A DNA stretch of 32,900 nt, from positions 1 through 32,900 of the forward strand of contig JAITOF010000095.1 in assembly GCA_031290095.1 (NCBI GenBank). Reading direction: 5' to 3'. The stretch's first letter is position 1, and each line of letters begins with the position of its first letter. A program made the translations under genes and the position numbers. Shown here piece after piece: positions 22,939 through 32,109 of the stretch. The notes below the pieces were generated by a model that had not been told where the DNA came from, searched no databases, and was given only the letters and a program-made list of their open reading frames with translations. The stretch is from Candidatus Methanoplasma porotermitis. Lineage in GTDB: Archaea; Thermoplasmatota; Thermoplasmata; Methanomassiliicoccales; Methanomethylophilaceae.

Positions 22939-25900
22939 TCAGTCCCTCGCCCCTGCCGTCCTGACGCCCAGGAACGACGTGACGGCCGCCACGAAGAACA
23001 GCACGAAGAACAGCGCCGTCCACTTGTCCGAGAACACTGCTGCGTCTATCCCTTGGGTGAGGATCAGCGCCACGACGGCCACGACGGCCGCTGCTAACGA
23101 CGCGAGCCGAAGGATCACGGAGGACAACGGGGCATTTTCGTCGTCTTCCCTCTTCCGCGTGGCGAATATCGCCGTCGCCCCTGCGGCGACAGCGAGGATG
23201 ACCAGAGCCAGGTTGATCACTGCCATCTCTCCGTCGCCAGTGCCCGCCGCTTCCGACGGGCCGCCGAACCTCGCATTGACCGACAGGCTCGACCTGCCGT
23301 CGGACTCCACGACTATGATCCGCTCGCCGCTGTCGACGTGCCCGCTCCATCCCTCGAAAGTGCATCCCTCGCCGGGAACCGCTTTGAGATAGACCTTGAT
23401 GTTTTCGAACAGCGGCAGCGGGTTGACGTATTTGCTGTACGTCTCGCCGTCATGGCTGTAGAAGACTTCGCCTTCCCCGGATATGTCGACGGTCAGCAGA
23501 TGATCGGACGGCTTCGAGCCTTCCGGCGTGCCTATGACCACGATCGTGTGGTCGGAACGGACGTCTTCGAAGACGTACGACCCGTCGAGCCCCGTGCGGA
23601 GGACTCCGTCGATGTACACGCTCGGGACGTATCCCTCGGCCGCAGAGAACCTGAACCTCGCGTCCTCTCCGCCGATGACGCGGACCGCTCCGACAGGGGA
23701 TATCTTCGTATTGCCGTCGGCGTATGCGAGTATCGCGTGCCTGTCGATCGGCGCATCGTCCCACTTGGCCTTCAGAGTCACGTCGCCGGTGATCGGGGTG
23801 GTGAACCCATAGCGCACGTTGCCGTCGTACCATCCTGCGAAGTGCTTGCCGCCTCGGGTCGGGTCAGGAGGCGCTATGGCCCCGAACATAGTGCCGTAGG
23901 GCACGTCAAGCACCGGCGCTATGACGGCGGGGGAGCCGCCGTCGGTGTCGAACGTGACTTTTGCATAATCCAGCGCGATGAACTCTCCGCTGTTCTGTAT
24001 TCTATACGTGGCAGGGTTGAGCTTCACCAGCGGGCTAGACTTGTCGGCCCATCCGTTCGATGACAGCGGGAAGGAGGCGACGGCATCTGCGAGATAGGCG
24101 CCGGTGTCGAGGTACTTGGTTCCGAGCGGCGTCCCGGCGGCGTCGTAGAACGTCACCTTCTCCATCCACGTCGGGACGAGGGACGCGGAGGTCGTCACGG
24201 TCGTTCCGAACGCGGCCTGCGCGCCAGTGTCGTACCAGCCGCCGAACACGGAGTAGTACGTGTCCCATCCGGTCCCGTTCCACTTGTCCACAAACTTGGA
24301 GATGTCTGCTTGGGTCCCTGCGCCCGCGCCGATCGTCACGGTCACGCGAATGACGTCGTTGCCGTCCATGGCCGTCCCGTAAGTGAACGGCGCCCCCTCG
24401 TCGTACACTCTTGTGCCGACGGCCGTCCTCGACACCCCGTCGTAGAACGTCACTGTCGCCTGCCATTTGGCGACCAGCGTGGTCTCGGCAGTTATAGGCT
24501 GCGCGACGTACAGGCTCCCTCCGACCGCCCCTATATGCCACCCTTCGAACGTCAGGCCGGCCTTGGCCGGGCTCTCCGGGAGGACCAGCGAGGCGCCGTC
24601 CACCACGTTCATGTCGGGAATGACGGTGGGCGTGCCTCCGTTGGCGTCGAAATGCACCAGATACCCGTAGTTCGCCAGCAGGGTCACGTCGTGCGTGAAC
24701 TGGGTCGCAGGATCGTAACGGTCGGCGCCGTCGAACCACGCCACGAACACCATTCCCGGCTTGGCCGGGTTCTGGAACACGATGTCGCCGAGGCGGATGC
24801 CTTCGGTTAGGTTGTAGTACTCGTCGCCGCTGCCTGGAACTCCATCAGGGTCCATGAACACCGCGTTACTCCCGGTCACGACGTTCAGGCCGCTTCCGCC
24901 GTTCTCGTCGAAGGCGACCTTGACGAACCAGGACGCGTATAATGTCAGGGCTTTTTCCACCGCAGGCGCGCCGCCAGGCGTGGAGTATCCCGCTTGGTCG
25001 TATCTGACCCAGGGGTTCACGCCCCTGTCGAGCCAACCGCCGAAAGTGATTCCGCTTCTGACCTCGTAAGACGACCCTGGAACTGTGGTCGGCAGAGGAT
25101 GTCCCACGCGGACCGTGGCCTGCGGCACCGTCGGCGCCCCGGTGTAATCCAGGATGAAGTCCACGGTGGTGTCCCATTCCGGCGTCATGGTGACGTCGTG
25201 GGCCATGTTGCTCACGGGGCCTCCGCTGTTCAGATAGTATGCCGTGCCGCGGTCTCCCGACTGCGTGTTCTCGAACCATCCCACAAAGGTCCAGGTGTTG
25301 CTTCCGGGGACGTTCACTTTGGGATCCAGGTCGGTCACGCCGTTCTCGTTGAAGGCCTGTTGCAACGTGGAACCTTCCAGTATGTACATCGCGGCCGAAG
25401 GCACGCCCGGGTTGGTAGCGCCGTTCGGGAGGATGATGTCCACTTTGACATACCACCTGGCCTGTATCGTTGTGTTCTCGACCGGCGAGATCGTGTTGCC
25501 CACGAACACGCCGGGGACCCCGGACACGGGCTTGTTGTGCAACGGCGTGGCGCCGTCATAATACCACACCAAGCCGTCGATCCCGACTCTGGCCAGATTA
25601 GGTATGATTCCTTGTATGAGTCCGCTGCCGTCCACCCGCAGGACCGCTTGGGTCTCTCCGGGATAATTGACGCCGTCGGTCCCGCCGTTGAAGACGAACG
25701 TGACGTACACGCCGTACTTCGCAGTGATCGTCATGTCTCCTGCGACCGTTCCAGACCCGGGCGTCATGCCGGGGCGGGGGCCGACGACCAGATCGGCGAG
25801 CGTGCTGTCATACCATCCTTCGAACGTCTTGACGCCAGCAGGGTACGCCGGGTCTGCCGCAGGGAACCCCGGCATGGAGGACAACGCGCTGTAGGGCGTG

Positions 25901-28900
25901 CCTTCATCGACCGTCAGCGTGCCAGACGGGTTCGGAGAGGGGTTCGCCGCGTCGAACTGCAGGACTGCTTGCCATCTGATGTACGCGTCGGCGTCGGAAA
26001 CGATGATCTCGCCGGGAGACCATGCGCGGCTGTGGCCGGACTCCTTGTACCAGACTATTCCGCCAAGGCCCGTCCCCTCGTGATGCAGGTTGTTCTTGAC
26101 GATGTCGCTGACCGATCCTAAGCTGGCATATGCCTTGTTCAGGATGTCTTGGAACGTGTCCGTACCAGCAGTGTATGTGACTGCGAAGTCGCTTACTGCC
26201 CCGCCCATCGTGTGGAAGACGAATAGCGCGTCGAACACGGGCGTGACCGTCGTGCTGTCGTTCACGGGCGTGGCGCTCGAATACAGGACGTGCGGGTTCT
26301 TGGTCATGTCGAACCATCCGGTCGGAGCGGCTCCGCTCATCTCGATCGCCGGCTTGGCGACGAGTCCGAACTCGGTTCCGTATTGGACTGTGACGACGCT
26401 TTCCTTCGCCCAGTCCGAGCCTATGTACGACCCGCCTCCCGTAGTGAACGTTATGGTCACATACCAGACGGCGACGAGCTCCATGCTTCTGTCCAAGACG
26501 GTCGTCGACGGGTCGAACTCGGCTCCGACGTTGCCAGACGCGTCCTTCACGAACCACTTGTATGCCATCGCGCTTCCGGAGCTGTCGGTCCTCGATATGC
26601 TTTGCAGCTGCGGATATGACTCTCCGTCGTCGATGGCTATGTCATAGTGGATCTTGAGGCCGTCGTCCACGTATCCCGGGTCGAGCGGAGAGCCGAAGGT
26701 CCCGCCATCGGGGTCCAAGGTCAGCCTCGCACTCCATTTGGCCTTGACGGTCATGTCCGAGGAGACCGTAACGGTCCCGGGGCATGCGGACCCGTATGCA
26801 GAGCCAACGTAGTAGTACCAAGCATCGAATATGTATCCCGTCCCCGCAGGGGCGGTCGCGACCTGCGCTATGGAGCCGAACAACGTGGCGGACAGGCCGA
26901 TGTCGTAGACCGGCACGGTCAGGACGGCGTTGCCGCCGACCGACCCGCCGTTGGCGTCGAACGTGACGTTCGCGTACCATCTTGCAGTCAACGTCGCGTC
27001 TCCGGTTATGTTCTCCGTGGTCTCGACTTTGACTCCGTTGGCCGTGTACCAGCCCTGGAAATGCAGCCCGGGTTTGACGGGGTCGCCGGGGTAGAAGCCC
27101 GCCGGCCTTCCCATCGGGGCCCCGCTGTTGTCCAGCTTCTCGTTGTTCACATATGTCAGCGTCTTGGAGAGTGAGCCTCCGTCGAAGACCCCTCCCGAGG
27201 GGTCGAACGTCACAGCCCATATCCTGTCGAAATACGCCGTGTACTTCTTGTCCGACGGCACGTCGAATTTCATGTTGTAGCCGTTGAGGTTGTCGTAGTC
27301 CCTCGAAAGGGCGTTGTCGCCTTCGGTGATCCCGACAAACCCGTATCCTAGGCTCGGCGTGGCATTCAGGGTCACGTTCTCGCTGTACTGGTACGTGCTG
27401 TTGGCCGAGCCGGACACGCCTGTGCTCGCCGAGCCGGACACGCCCGACGATTCCAGAGTGCCCCCCGCCGCAGGGTCGGCGTTGATGAATATTGTGTACA
27501 TCTTCGGAACGTATTTCGCATACACGCTCATGCTGCTTTGGATCTTGGCAGACAGAAGGAGCTGGGTCCCGCCGCCGTTCGGCGCGGAGTACCATCCCCC
27601 TACTATGTATTTCTCCAAGCTTTGCGACGGCATGTAGTCCAAGGTCATGTCCAGCTCCACCTCCATCTTCGCGACGAGCTCGGTGTATTTCGACTGGTCC
27701 GCGTCCTGATAGTCGGAGTTGACGTCTGCCTCTGCCATACCCCAGAACGTGACCGTGAACGTCCTGCTTATCAGCTTCCATAACGTCGGCGATTCGTATT
27801 CGTACAACCCTCCCGCTCTTCCCGACGGGTCGAGCTGCGTGCCGTTGTCGTTGAAAGCGTACACTCCTGCTATGGACGTGTTGTCGGTGGACGAGGTAAG
27901 CCTCAGCTGCTTGCCGGGCGCCGGAGCCAGGTTGGCCCCGAGGCTGTAAGGAACGTTGACATCCAGCGTGAGAGTCGTTATCGAATTGCCTCCGAAGCTC
28001 CAGGCGAATGCAGGGAGGACGTTCGAGACGAACGTGAGGACGTCCCTGCGCACGGTGAGGGATGCGAGGGAGCTGCATCCTTGGAACGAGTCTGCGACGA
28101 ACGTGATGTCGTCCCAAACTGTCAAAGACGCGAGGGACGTGTTGCCCTCGAACGCCCTGGACCCGACTGTGGAGCCCGCTGGTATGGACAGCCTCTTGAT
28201 GTAGTTGGACCCTGCTCCGCCGTAGAACGCCTTCTCGCCTATTGAGACGGGCTTGTCGCCGAACTCCACAGTCTCCAACGCCGTGCAGAACTCGAACGCG
28301 CTCTCCCCCACCGAAGTGACGTTGTGCATGACCACGCTCTTCAGAGAGGTGTTGCTATAGAACATGTAGTCGCTGACGGTCGGCAGGTTTGAAAGGTCCA
28401 CGAACTCGATCTTTGTGTTCGCGAACACTTTGTCGGCGACCTCCGTCGTGCTGGAGTGGAGTTTGAAGTTGCCCGTGAGGGCGTTAGGGAAGAGGATCAT
28501 CTTGTGGGTGGGCGACGTCTTGTCGTACAACGCGCCGGGCCCCAACACGTCTCCTGTGGTGTATGTGTCGTAAGCCGTGTTGAGAGGCGAGACCGCGAAC
28601 GACTGCAGGTTCGTGCAGGAGACGAACGCCTCCATGGATATGCTGGTGGCGAGCTTCAGGTCCACGCTTGTTATCTTGGCGTTCTGGAAAGCGCGTGCCT
28701 TCACTGTCACGAGGCTGTCTCCGAATATCGCTCCCGCCGAGAGGTCGGAGTTCATGAAGGCCGCCTCGCCCACGGTCGTGACCTGCGGGAACACGATGTT
28801 CCTCAGGCTCTTGGTGTCCCTGAACGCCTCCGTGCCCAACGTCTGCACGTTGTCGCATGTAGCTTGGTCGAGCTCGGCGCAGTTGATGAACGCATAGTCG

Positions 28901-29556
28901 CCTATCGTCGTCGCGCTCCTTATGTCGATGGTTTTGATCTTCGAGTCCTTGAACGCGTTGGCTTTGATGTCCTTGCATGACTGCAGGCTCAGCTCGGACC
29001 CCGACGCCAAGGCGCCGGAGAAGGCGTCTTCTCCCACCGAGGTCACGTCTCTGAACGAGTTCGCAGTCGCCAAAAGGCTGGGACACGCCTTGAACGCGCT
29101 TGCCCCGATCGTCTCCACGCCCTTCATCTCGACCGTCTTCAGATTGGCGCATCCGTTGAACGCGCTCGCGCCTATGGCCTTCACAGAATCCGGAAGGACC
29201 ACTTTGGTCAGGTTGTTCTTGGAGGCCATGGCATGGTCTCTCACCTCGACGACCGTGAAGGCGTCGCCGTTGTATGTGATCGGCCCCGTGATCTCCACTA
29301 TGTCCCTGCCGCCTGCAAGGTCTACTATCACTGCGGTGTGTGCGACCTCGTCAAGCTCGTAGTAGACCCCGGTGTTCGGATCGAAATGCGGCGTGAGCGC
29401 CCTAGAATCGTCGGACGATGCCAGAGACGCGGCTGTCACGGACGCGGCCATTACGCATACGATTGCGAGAACGGCCAAGTACAGTCTTCTGTCTTTTTGC
29501 CCGGCGTGTGCCGGGACGTGCCTTTCGACACCCTTCCTTAACCCGTCGGTTGACAT
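22939..29556 (-). CDS. Giant surface protein with BspA-type leucine-rich and InlB-type repeats
   Basis: The ~2205-aa product begins with a signal peptide ('RRLYLAVLAIVCVMAASVTA'). Residues ~80-560 are BspA-type LRR_5 repeats ('VETIGASAFKACPSL' and many 'AF..C..L..V' units). From ~600 to ~1950 there are about fifteen InlB B-repeat/Flg_new units, each with a 'VTFDANGG...GWY' core. Then comes a beta-rich region with 'TFEGWSGHVDSG', and the end has three hydrophobic segments separated by 'TRKREDDENAPL'. Such proteins are probably adhesins exposed outside the cell and held by the C-terminal helices. I choose ATG 29556 because AGGTGG lies 7 nt upstream; the track's start at 29577 lacks this. A 24-bp direct repeat (27404-27444) adds an SGSA-type duplication. 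It has its own TATA box and a 65-nt leader with a hairpin. Confidence 0.9.
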   Translation of the reverse strand: MSTDGLRKGVERHVPAHAGQKDRRLYLAVLAIVCVMAASVTAASLASSDDSRALTPHFDPNTGVYYELDEVAHTAVIVDLAGGRDIVEITGPITYNGDAFTVVEVRDHAMASKNNLTKVVLPDSVKAIGASAFNGCANLKTVEMKGVETIGASAFKACPSLLATANSFRDVTSVGEDAFSGALASGSELSLQSCKDIKANAFKDSKIKTIDIRSATTIGDYAFINCAELDQATCDNVQTLGTEAFRDTKSLRNIVFPQVTTVGEAAFMNSDLSAGAIFGDSLVTVKARAFQNAKITSVDLKLATSISMEAFVSCTNLQSFAVSPLNTAYDTYTTGDVLGPGALYDKTSPTHKMILFPNALTGNFKLHSSTTEVADKVFANTKIEFVDLSNLPTVSDYMFYSNTSLKSVVMHNVTSVGESAFEFCTALETVEFGDKPVSIGEKAFYGGAGSNYIKRLSIPAGSTVGSRAFEGNTSLASLTVWDDITFVADSFQGCSSLASLTVRRDVLTFVSNVLPAFAWSFGGNSITTLTLDVNVPYSLGANLAPAPGKQLRLTSSTDNTSIAGVYAFNDNGTQLDPSGRAGGLYEYESPTLWKLISRTFTVTFWGMAEADVNSDYQDADQSKYTELVAKMEVELDMTLDYMPSQSLEKYIVGGWYSAPNGGGTQLLLSAKIQSSMSVYAKYVPKMYTIFINADPAAGGTLESSGVSGSASTGVSGSANSTYQYSENVTLNATPSLGYGFVGITEGDNALSRDYDNLNGYNMKFDVPSDKKYTAYFDRIWAVTFDPSGGVFDGGSLSKTLTYVNNEKLDNSGAPMGRPAGFYPGDPVKPGLHFQGWYTANGVKVETTENITGDATLTARWYANVTFDANGGSVGGNAVLTVPVYDIGLSATLFGSIAQVATAPAGTGYIFDAWYYYVGSAYGSACPGTVTVSSDMTVKAKWSARLTLDPDGGTFGSPLDPGYVDDGLKIHYDIAIDDGESYPQLQSISRTDSSGSAMAYKWFVKDASGNVGAEFDPSTTVLDRSMELVAVWYVTITFTTGGGSYIGSDWAKESVVTVQYGTEFGLVAKPAIEMSGAAPTGWFDMTKNPHVLYSSATPVNDSTTVTPVFDALFVFHTMGGAVSDFAVTYTAGTDTFQDILNKAYASLGSVSDIVKNNLHHEGTGLGGIVWYKESGHSRAWSPGEIIVSDADAYIRWQAVLQFDAANPSPNPSGTLTVDEGTPYSALSSMPGFPAADPAYPAGVKTFEGWYDSTLADLVVGPRPGMTPGSGTVAGDMTITAKYGVYVTFVFNGGTDGVNYPGETQAVLRVDGSGLIQGIIPNLARVGIDGLVWYYDGATPLHNKPVSGVPGVFVGNTISPVENTTIQARWYVKVDIILPNGATNPGVPSAAMYILEGSTLQQAFNENGVTDLDPKVNVPGSNTWTFVGWFENTQSGDRGTAYYLNSGGPVSNMAHDVTMTPEWDTTVDFILDYTGAPTVPQATVRVGHPLPTTVPGSSYEVRSGITFGGWLDRGVNPWVRYDQAGYSTPGGAPAVEKALTLYASWFVKVAFDENGGSGLNVVTGSNAVFMDPDGVPGSGDEYYNLTEGIRLGDIVFQNPAKPGMVFVAWFDGADRYDPATQFTHDVTLLANYGYLVHFDANGGTPTVIPDMNVVDGASLVLPESPAKAGLTFEGWHIGAVGGSLYVAQPITAETTLVAKWQATVTFYDGVSRTAVGTRVYDEGAPFTYGTAMDGNDVIRVTVTIGAGAGTQADISKFVDKWNGTGWDTYYSVFGGWYDTGAQAAFGTTVTTSASLVPTWMEKVTFYDAAGTPLGTKYLDTGAYLADAVASFPLSSNGWADKSSPLVKLNPATYRIQNSGEFIALDYAKVTFDTDGGSPAVIAPVLDVPYGTMFGAIAPPDPTRGGKHFAGWYDGNVRYGFTTPITGDVTLKAKWDDAPIDRHAILAYADGNTKISPVGAVRVIGGEDARFRFSAAEGYVPSVYIDGVLRTGLDGSYVFEDVRSDHTIVVIGTPEGSKPSDHLLTVDISGEGEVFYSHDGETYSKYVNPLPLFENIKVYLKAVPGEGCTFEGWSGHVDSGERIIVVESDGRSSLSVNARFGGPSEAAGTGDGEMAVINLALVILAVAAGATAIFATRKREDDENAPLSSVILRLASLAAAVVAVVALILTQGIDAAVFSDKWTALFFVLFFVAAVTSFLGVRTAGARD
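27404..27444. repeat. Short direct repeat inside the giant gene
   Basis: GCCGAGCCGGACACGCC occurs at 27404-27420 and again at 27428-27444, a 24-bp period that keeps the frame and duplicates an 'SGVSGSA' peptide in a linker between InlB-type repeats. It is a probable slippage-made length polymorphism. Confidence 0.85.
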
Positions 29557-29587
29557 GCAATACCACCTGATTTCCATGGTGGCCGCA

Positions 29588-29607
29588 CTGCAGGACTTTC
29601 CCTGCAG
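29588..29607 (-). promoter_or_regulatory. Hairpin in the 5' leader of the giant gene
   Basis: CTGCAGG-GAAAGT-CCTGCAG (minus strand) is a perfect 7-bp stem with a 6-nt loop. It lies between the predicted transcription start (near 29621) and the Shine-Dalgarno/ATG at 29556. It could influence translation or message stability. The remaining 29657-29734 stretch up to the glycosyltransferase stop shows nothing else. Confidence 0.5.
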
Positions 29608-29641
29608 AGGGTATCCCCGCCCTGTCCGCCCTAAACAGGCG

Positions 29642-29652
29642 CATATATAAAG
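29642..29652 (-). promoter_or_regulatory. TATA box of the giant surface protein gene
   Basis: CTTTATATATG on the minus strand is a near-ideal archaeal TATA box. It predicts a start near 29621 and so a ~65-nt leader, in keeping with the Shine-Dalgarno sequence seen before the ATG. Confidence 0.6.
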
Positions 29653-29734
29653 AATTGGCCTTATTACGCTAAAACTGGGTCCATTGTGGCATTTTTAAGG
29701 CGTTTGTTGCCTTGTTTCGGCGCAAAATGGACCT

Positions 29735-30874
29735 TCAAGTCCGTTGCTTCAAGCTGTCGCAGAGGCTCTCGTACACCGATTCCAGCCTCCTTCCGACTGA
29801 TTCCATCGCGTACGTCTCGGCGGTCGCCCTGGCGGCGGCGGACATGCCTCCCTTGCTGTCGAGGCACTTTACGATCGCCTCGGCGCATTCCTCCGGGGAG
29901 TCGCCGAAGAGGTAGCCGTTGACGCCTTCTTCGACGATGTCCGGGAACGCCCTTCCGTCGGCGCACGCCGCCGGCAGGCCGCAGGCCATCGCCTCGGCTA
30001 TCGTCAGCCCCTGCGTCTCGAACCTGGACGCTGACACGACGGCGTCGGACGCGGAATAATACAGCGGGAGCTCGTCGTCCGGCACGAACCCCGTGAACAG
30101 GACGCGCCCGGCTCCCTCCCTTTCGGCGAGCTCCCGCATCTCGTCCAGCGCAGGGCCCCTTCCGACTATCATGACCACGACGTCGCCCGGAAGGCGCTTC
30201 GCCGCCCTGACGACCGTTTCCGTGTTCTTCTCGTACGACACCCTCCCCACGTGTATCGCCACGCGCTTTCCTTCGAGGCCGTGCCTTTTCCGTATCGCGG
30301 AGCCGTCGAGGCCAAGGCGGAACCTGTCCGCGTCTATGCCTATGGGGACGACCTCCGTCCGCTTTGTGCGCACCCTGTTCTCTCTGAACTCGTCGAGGGT
30401 CGCCTTCGTCAACGCGATGACGCAGTGCGGCCGCTTCAGGAAGTTCCTCATGTAGATCCAGGCGAGCCTCCCCTGAAGGCCGGTCGGCAAAGGTATCGGG
30501 GAGTAGTACTGCATCGTGTCCGCAACATTCGTCAGGTACGTCGCTACAGACGGCACCCCGAGAGTGCGCGAGGCGATCAGCGCCTTCAGCGCCATGAACG
30601 TTATCCCGTAGATGTGGATGACATCGACGTCAAGGTTGCGGATGACCTCGATCTTGTTCGACCGGAACAGCGGTATGAAGTACTCAGGGTACTTCTTGAA
30701 CCTCTTCGCGGGGAAGTACGTCACGCCGACCTCCCTGAACCCCTCTCCGGGGTCGGGCGCGATCACGAACACCGTGTGGCCCCGGTCTTCCAACGCTTTC
30801 CTAAGAGTCGCGACGGCCGTCACCACCCCGTCCCGGGTGGGGAAGTAGCTGTCGGTGACCATTGCGATCCTCAT
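29735..30874 (-). CDS. GT4-family glycosyltransferase
   Basis: This GT-B fold, retaining glycosyltransferase is 379 aa. The N-terminal acceptor domain begins 'MRIAMVTDSYFPTRDGVVTA', the group typically seen in glycolipid or phosphatidylinositol-type sugar transferases, and includes 'DVIHIYGITFMALKAL'. The C-terminal donor domain has 'VVPIGIDADRF', 'AIHVGRVSYEKNTETVV' and the E-x7-E motif in 'SRFETQGLTIAEAMACGLP'. The likely role is adding a sugar to a membrane lipid or cell-surface glycan at the cytoplasmic face. The ORF track extends to 32071 only by reading ahcY out of frame. The real start is ATG 30874, overlapping the ahcY stop by 4 bp (ATGA). It is last in the operon, upstream of the giant surface protein gene on the same strand, but that gene has its own promoter. 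The acceptor is unknown. Confidence 0.92.
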   Translation of the reverse strand: MRIAMVTDSYFPTRDGVVTAVATLRKALEDRGHTVFVIAPDPGEGFREVGVTYFPAKRFKKYPEYFIPLFRSNKIEVIRNLDVDVIHIYGITFMALKALIASRTLGVPSVATYLTNVADTMQYYSPIPLPTGLQGRLAWIYMRNFLKRPHCVIALTKATLDEFRENRVRTKRTEVVPIGIDADRFRLGLDGSAIRKRHGLEGKRVAIHVGRVSYEKNTETVVRAAKRLPGDVVVMIVGRGPALDEMRELAEREGAGRVLFTGFVPDDELPLYYSASDAVVSASRFETQGLTIAEAMACGLPAACADGRAFPDIVEEGVNGYLFGDSPEECAEAIVKCLDSKGGMSAAARATAETYAMESVGRRLESVYESLCDSLKQRT

Positions 30875-32109
30875 GTCCCTTCTTCCCATCCCTTGACGTA
30901 TCTCTCTTGGACCTCGGTAAGCGAGTCTATCTGCACTCCCATGGACGCGAGCTTCATCCTTGCAATCGCATTGTCGATGTTCTCCGGGAGGTCGTGCACC
31001 GCGAGCGCCAGCGACCCGTAGCTGTGCGCCAGGTGCTCTATGCCGAGGGCCTGCGCCGCGAAGCTCGTGTCCATTATCTCCGCAGGATGCCCCTGGCCGG
31101 CGGCCAAGTTCAGCAGCCTGCCGTCCGATATGAGGTATAGCCTGCGGCCGTCCTTCGTCATGTACTCGTCGATGTGCTCGCGCACCTTCGACACCGATGC
31201 CGCTGAAGACTGCAGAGCCTCTTTGCTGATCTCGTTGTCGAAATGGCCCGCGTTGCCCATCACGCACCCGTCCTTCATCACGTCCAAGTGCTCCCTGCGG
31301 ATGACGTCCCTGCACCCGGTGACCGTCATTAGCATGTCTGCCGATCTCACGGCGTCCGTCATCCTCATGACCTCGAACCCGTCCATCTTGGCCTCCAGCG
31401 CCTTTATGGGGTCCACTTCGCAGACGATCACGGATGCCCCCAGCCCTTTGGCCCTCATGGCTATGCCCTTGCCGCACCAGCCGTAGCCTGCGACCACGGC
31501 CTTCTTGCCGGCGACGATGAGGTTCGTGGCGTTCATCCATCCGTCGAAGGCGGACTGGCCCGTTCCATACCTGTTGTCGAAAAGGAACTTCATCTTGGCG
31601 TCGTTGACCGAGAGGACCGGAAACTCCAGCTTCCCCTCGGAGGCCATCGCCTTTAGCCGTGCCACTCCGGTAGTCGTCTCCTCGTTCGCCCCCTTGATCC
31701 CTTTCAGGACGTCTCTTCGGGACGTGTGCGCCATCGCCACGAGGTCCGCGCCGTCGTCGATCAGAAAGTCGGGGCGCATGTCGAGGACGCTGTTCAGGTT
31801 GCTGTAATATTCCTGCTGGGTCTCTCCTTTTTTTGCGTACACCTCGAGACCGTGCTCCTCTCTTAGCGCGGCGGCCACGGAGTCGTCCGTGGAGAGGGGG
31901 TTGCAGCTTGCCAACCGTATCTTCGCGCCTGCGTCCGCCAGGGTCACTGCGAGTACCCCCGTCTTGGCTTCCGTGTGCAGGGCCATCCCGATCCTGAGGC
32001 CTTCCAACGGCCTCTCTTTGAGGAACCTGCCGTCTATCTCTTTCATGACCGGCATGTGGTCGCGTGCCCAACGCAGCCTGAGGCTGCCTTTTTTTACCAA
32101 TTCCTCCAT
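30871..32109 (-). CDS. ahcY: S-adenosylhomocysteine (or S-inosylhomocysteine) hydrolase
   Basis: The enzyme removes the SAH product of methyltransferases, giving homocysteine and a nucleoside; in some methanogens the orthologue prefers S-inosylhomocysteine. The 412-aa chain lacks the eukaryotic C-terminal extension, as in other archaea. Hallmarks are 'GMALHTEAKTGVLAVTLADAGA', 'DDGADLVAM', 'NEETTTGVARL', the conserved Lys/Asp region 'VLSVNDAKMKFLFDNRYGTG', and the NAD-binding loop 'AVVAGYGWCGKGIAMRAKGLGA'. Further ones are 'GNAGHFDNEI' and 'LNLAAGQGHPAEIMDTSFAAQ'. The last His-Pro block is intact, so the protein should be active. It overlaps the upstream phosphopantothenate synthetase gene by 16 bp and the downstream glycosyltransferase gene by 4 bp. 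Substrate choice between SAH and SIH cannot be settled by eye. Confidence 0.96.
   Translation of the reverse strand: MEELVKKGSLRLRWARDHMPVMKEIDGRFLKERPLEGLRIGMALHTEAKTGVLAVTLADAGAKIRLASCNPLSTDDSVAAALREEHGLEVYAKKGETQQEYYSNLNSVLDMRPDFLIDDGADLVAMAHTSRRDVLKGIKGANEETTTGVARLKAMASEGKLEFPVLSVNDAKMKFLFDNRYGTGQSAFDGWMNATNLIVAGKKAVVAGYGWCGKGIAMRAKGLGASVIVCEVDPIKALEAKMDGFEVMRMTDAVRSADMLMTVTGCRDVIRREHLDVMKDGCVMGNAGHFDNEISKEALQSSAASVSKVREHIDEYMTKDGRRLYLISDGRLLNLAAGQGHPAEIMDTSFAAQALGIEHLAHSYGSLALAVHDLPENIDNAIARMKLASMGVQIDSLTEVQERYVKGWEEGT

Noticed and set aside
21947-23365. ORF-track 472-aa version of the PfkB kinase
   Set aside because: The first 168 codons are out-of-frame, arginine-rich readings of the giant gene. 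The family start at 22861 with its TATA box is far better.
24994-26121. 375-aa plus-strand ORF
   Set aside because: Antisense shadow of the giant gene, without recognisable motifs or promoter.
26642-28117. 491-aa ORF inside the giant gene
   Set aside because: Arg/His/Gln-rich shadow in another minus-strand frame, typical of high-GC DNA. The giant gene frame has clear repeats.
23338-29000. Possible CRISPR or DNA-level tandem repeats in the repeat-protein gene
   Set aside because: The repeats are at protein level and diverged in DNA. There are no regularly spaced identical repeats with unique spacers; only one 24-bp duplication was seen.
29735-32071. ORF-track 778-aa protein
   Set aside because: The N-terminal 399 codons are a shadow of ahcY. 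The glycosyltransferase starts at 30874 with an ATGA overlap.
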